This document shows, one piece after another, positions 6,373-7,421 of a DNA stretch of 7,421 nucleotides; position 1 is the first letter of the stretch, and each line of letters begins with the position of its first letter. Below the pieces are notes generated by a model that was not told the DNA's origin, ran no database searches, and saw nothing but the letters and a program-made list of their open reading frames with translations. Location: positions 1-7,421 of the forward strand of contig JAIDXA010000156.1 of assembly GCA_029058705.1 (NCBI GenBank), written 5' to 3'. Source of the stretch: Paramuribaculum sp. (GTDB lineage Bacteria > Bacteroidota > Bacteroidia > Bacteroidales > Muribaculaceae). The position numbers and the translations under genes are program-made.

Positions 6373-7421
6373 CTACTGACCGGACAGGCTGGCATCCATT
6401 GCGGCTGCAGCACGCCGACCGTCGCCCATGGCAAGGATTACGGTAGCACCTCCGCGAACAATATCGCCTCCGGCAAACAGATTGCCTATGGATGACTCCA
6501 TTGTCAGGGCATCAACTTCTATCGTTCCGCGCCTTGACACTTCTAGACCTTCAATTGAATCCGGTATCAACGGATTCGGCGACACTCCGACACTGACAAC
6601 AACCATATCGGCCTCTATTTCATCGATGGCTCCGGGTATCGGCTCGGGCGAGCGCCGACCCGATTCGTCAGGTTCGCCGAGGCGCATTCGCTGGAGGCGG
6701 ACCGCACGGACACGCCCCTGTTCATCGCCAAGATATTCAATTGGGTTTGACAGCGTCAGGAATTCGACGCCTTCCTCTTTTGCATGAGCGATCTCCTCGA
6801 TTCGTGCCGGTATTTCGGCCTCGCTGCGGCGATAGACTATCATGGCTTTTTCGGCCTCCATGCGGCGGGCAGTGCGGACCGAGTCCATGGCTGTGTTTCC
6901 GCCGCCGACTATTACGGCACGTCGGCCGCGGACTACAGGCGTGTCATTCCCGGGACGCCCGGCCCCCATAAGGTTGACGCGGGTCAGATATTCGTTGCTT
7001 GACATGACACCGGAAAGGTTTTCGCCTGGAATCCCCATGAAACGCGGCAGCCCGGCACCGGAGGCGACAAACAGGCCTTCGAATCCGAGCTCCAGCAGGT
7101 CGTCGCGGGTCAGAGTCTTGCCTATTATGCAGTCGCGCACAAACTTGACTCCGGCATTTTCGAGGGCTGCAATCTCATCGTCGACAATAGAGTTTGGAAG
7201 CCTGAATTCAGGAATGCCGTATTTGAGGACGCCTCCGATTTCATGGAGAGCTTCGTAAACGGTCACATCATAGCCACGACGGGCCATTTCTCCGGCAAAA
7301 GATAGGCCGGCAGGACCGCTTCCGGCAACGGCTACTTTTTTTGCACCTGTCGGAGGGGTTGCGGGTTTCGGTAACGAACCTTCACGTCGCGCCTCATCAG
7401 CTACAAAGCGTTCGAGATAGC
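6373..7421 (-). CDS. GltD/NfnB-type FAD/NADPH oxidoreductase ('NADPH-dependent glutamate synthase' small-subunit family), N-terminus beyond window
   Basis: The frame is open from the right edge, with 348 complete codons visible, beginning YLERFVAD. It does not begin at the ATG at 7287: the FAD-binding GSGPAG motif (VAVAGSGPAGLS) lies upstream of that codon at visible residues 29-40. Next come GGVLKYGIPEFRLP, the NADPH-binding GGGNTA (visible 172-177), YRRSEAEIPARIEE (visible 196-209) and the C-terminal FAD motif FAGGDIVRGGATVILAMGDG (visible 315-334). These define the family of glutamate synthase small subunit and NfnB. The N-terminal iron-sulfur cysteines would lie outside the window. In Bacteroidales this protein is usually annotated gltA and is often, from memory, preceded by an NfnA/sulfide dehydrogenase-like FAD protein. 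If so, the job would be NADH/ferredoxin:NADP+ transhydrogenation rather than glutamate synthesis. It ends with TAG 45 bases before the next gene's -33 element and appears to be a separate transcription unit. Confidence 0.93.
   Translation of the reverse strand, partial: YLERFVADEARREGSLPKPATPPTGAKKVAVAGSGPAGLSFAGEMARRGYDVTVYEALHEIGGVLKYGIPEFRLPNSIVDDEIAALENAGVKFVRDCIIGKTLTRDDLLELGFEGLFVASGAGLPRFMGIPGENLSGVMSSNEYLTRVNLMGAGRPGNDTPVVRGRRAVIVGGGNTAMDSVRTARRMEAEKAMIVYRRSEAEIPARIEEIAHAKEEGVEFLTLSNPIEYLGDEQGRVRAVRLQRMRLGEPDESGRRSPEPIPGAIDEIEADMVVVSVGVSPNPLIPDSIEGLEVSRRGTIEVDALTMESSIGNLFAGGDIVRGGATVILAMGDGRRAAAAMDASLSGQ

Noticed and set aside
6373..7287. ATG at 7287 as the start of the GltD/NfnB-like gene
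   Set aside because: The same frame runs on to the window edge and encodes the essential FAD-binding GSGPAG motif and the family's YLERF segment, so this ATG is internal.
1..7421. Defence system, prophage, CRISPR array, insertion sequence or tRNA
   Set aside because: No matching proteins, spaced repeats, terminal inverted repeats or cloverleaf structures were seen on either strand.

Overview
The window looks like a piece of a Bacteroidales chromosome, probably a gut Muribaculaceae-type or related genome. This is inferred from three things. The gene starts lack clear Shine-Dalgarno sequences. The only convincing promoter has the Bacteroidota form TAnnTTTG with an upstream TTG. The gene order (dUTPase, TPR protein, DUF4292 lipoprotein, EnvC-like M23 protein, flippase) is one I recall from Bacteroidales genomes, but I could not check it. 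No taxonomic marker gene is present, so the family-level placement is tentative.

All seven recognisable genes lie on the minus strand, so they read from right to left. At the right edge (6373-7421) is the C-terminal 348 residues of a GltD/NfnB-type FAD- and NADPH-binding oxidoreductase whose N-terminus lies beyond the window. A GC-rich inverted repeat follows its stop codon. Next comes a promoter (6298-6328) and then a run of six closely spaced genes: a small predicted outer-membrane beta-barrel protein (5713-6267), dUTPase (5242-5685), a secreted TPR protein (3401-5167, start moved to a GTG), a DUF4292 lipoprotein with a LolB-like pattern (2483-3346), an EnvC-like coiled-coil protein with a degenerate LytM/M23 domain (1088-2458), and an oligosaccharide flippase (1-1091) cut off by the left edge. 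Gaps in this run are 27, 74, 54 and 24 bases, and the last pair overlaps by ATGA, so it reads as one operon.

Apart from dUTPase, a cytosolic nucleotide-pool enzyme, every product of the operon is predicted to act in or on the envelope: outer-membrane barrel, periplasmic TPR scaffold, lipoprotein of LolA/LolB-like character, periplasmic regulator of peptidoglycan cleavage, and inner-membrane lipid-linked sugar flippase. A reasonable inference is a growth-linked envelope-assembly and division operon. The most interesting points are the LolB-like lipoprotein, the loss of active-site residues in the EnvC-like protein, and the small barrel protein of unknown function heading the operon.

I saw no tRNA, rRNA, CRISPR array, insertion sequence, phage gene or defence system, and no gene-free stretch longer than about 110 bases. 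The window looks like a conserved, largely housekeeping region rather than a mobile or accessory island.
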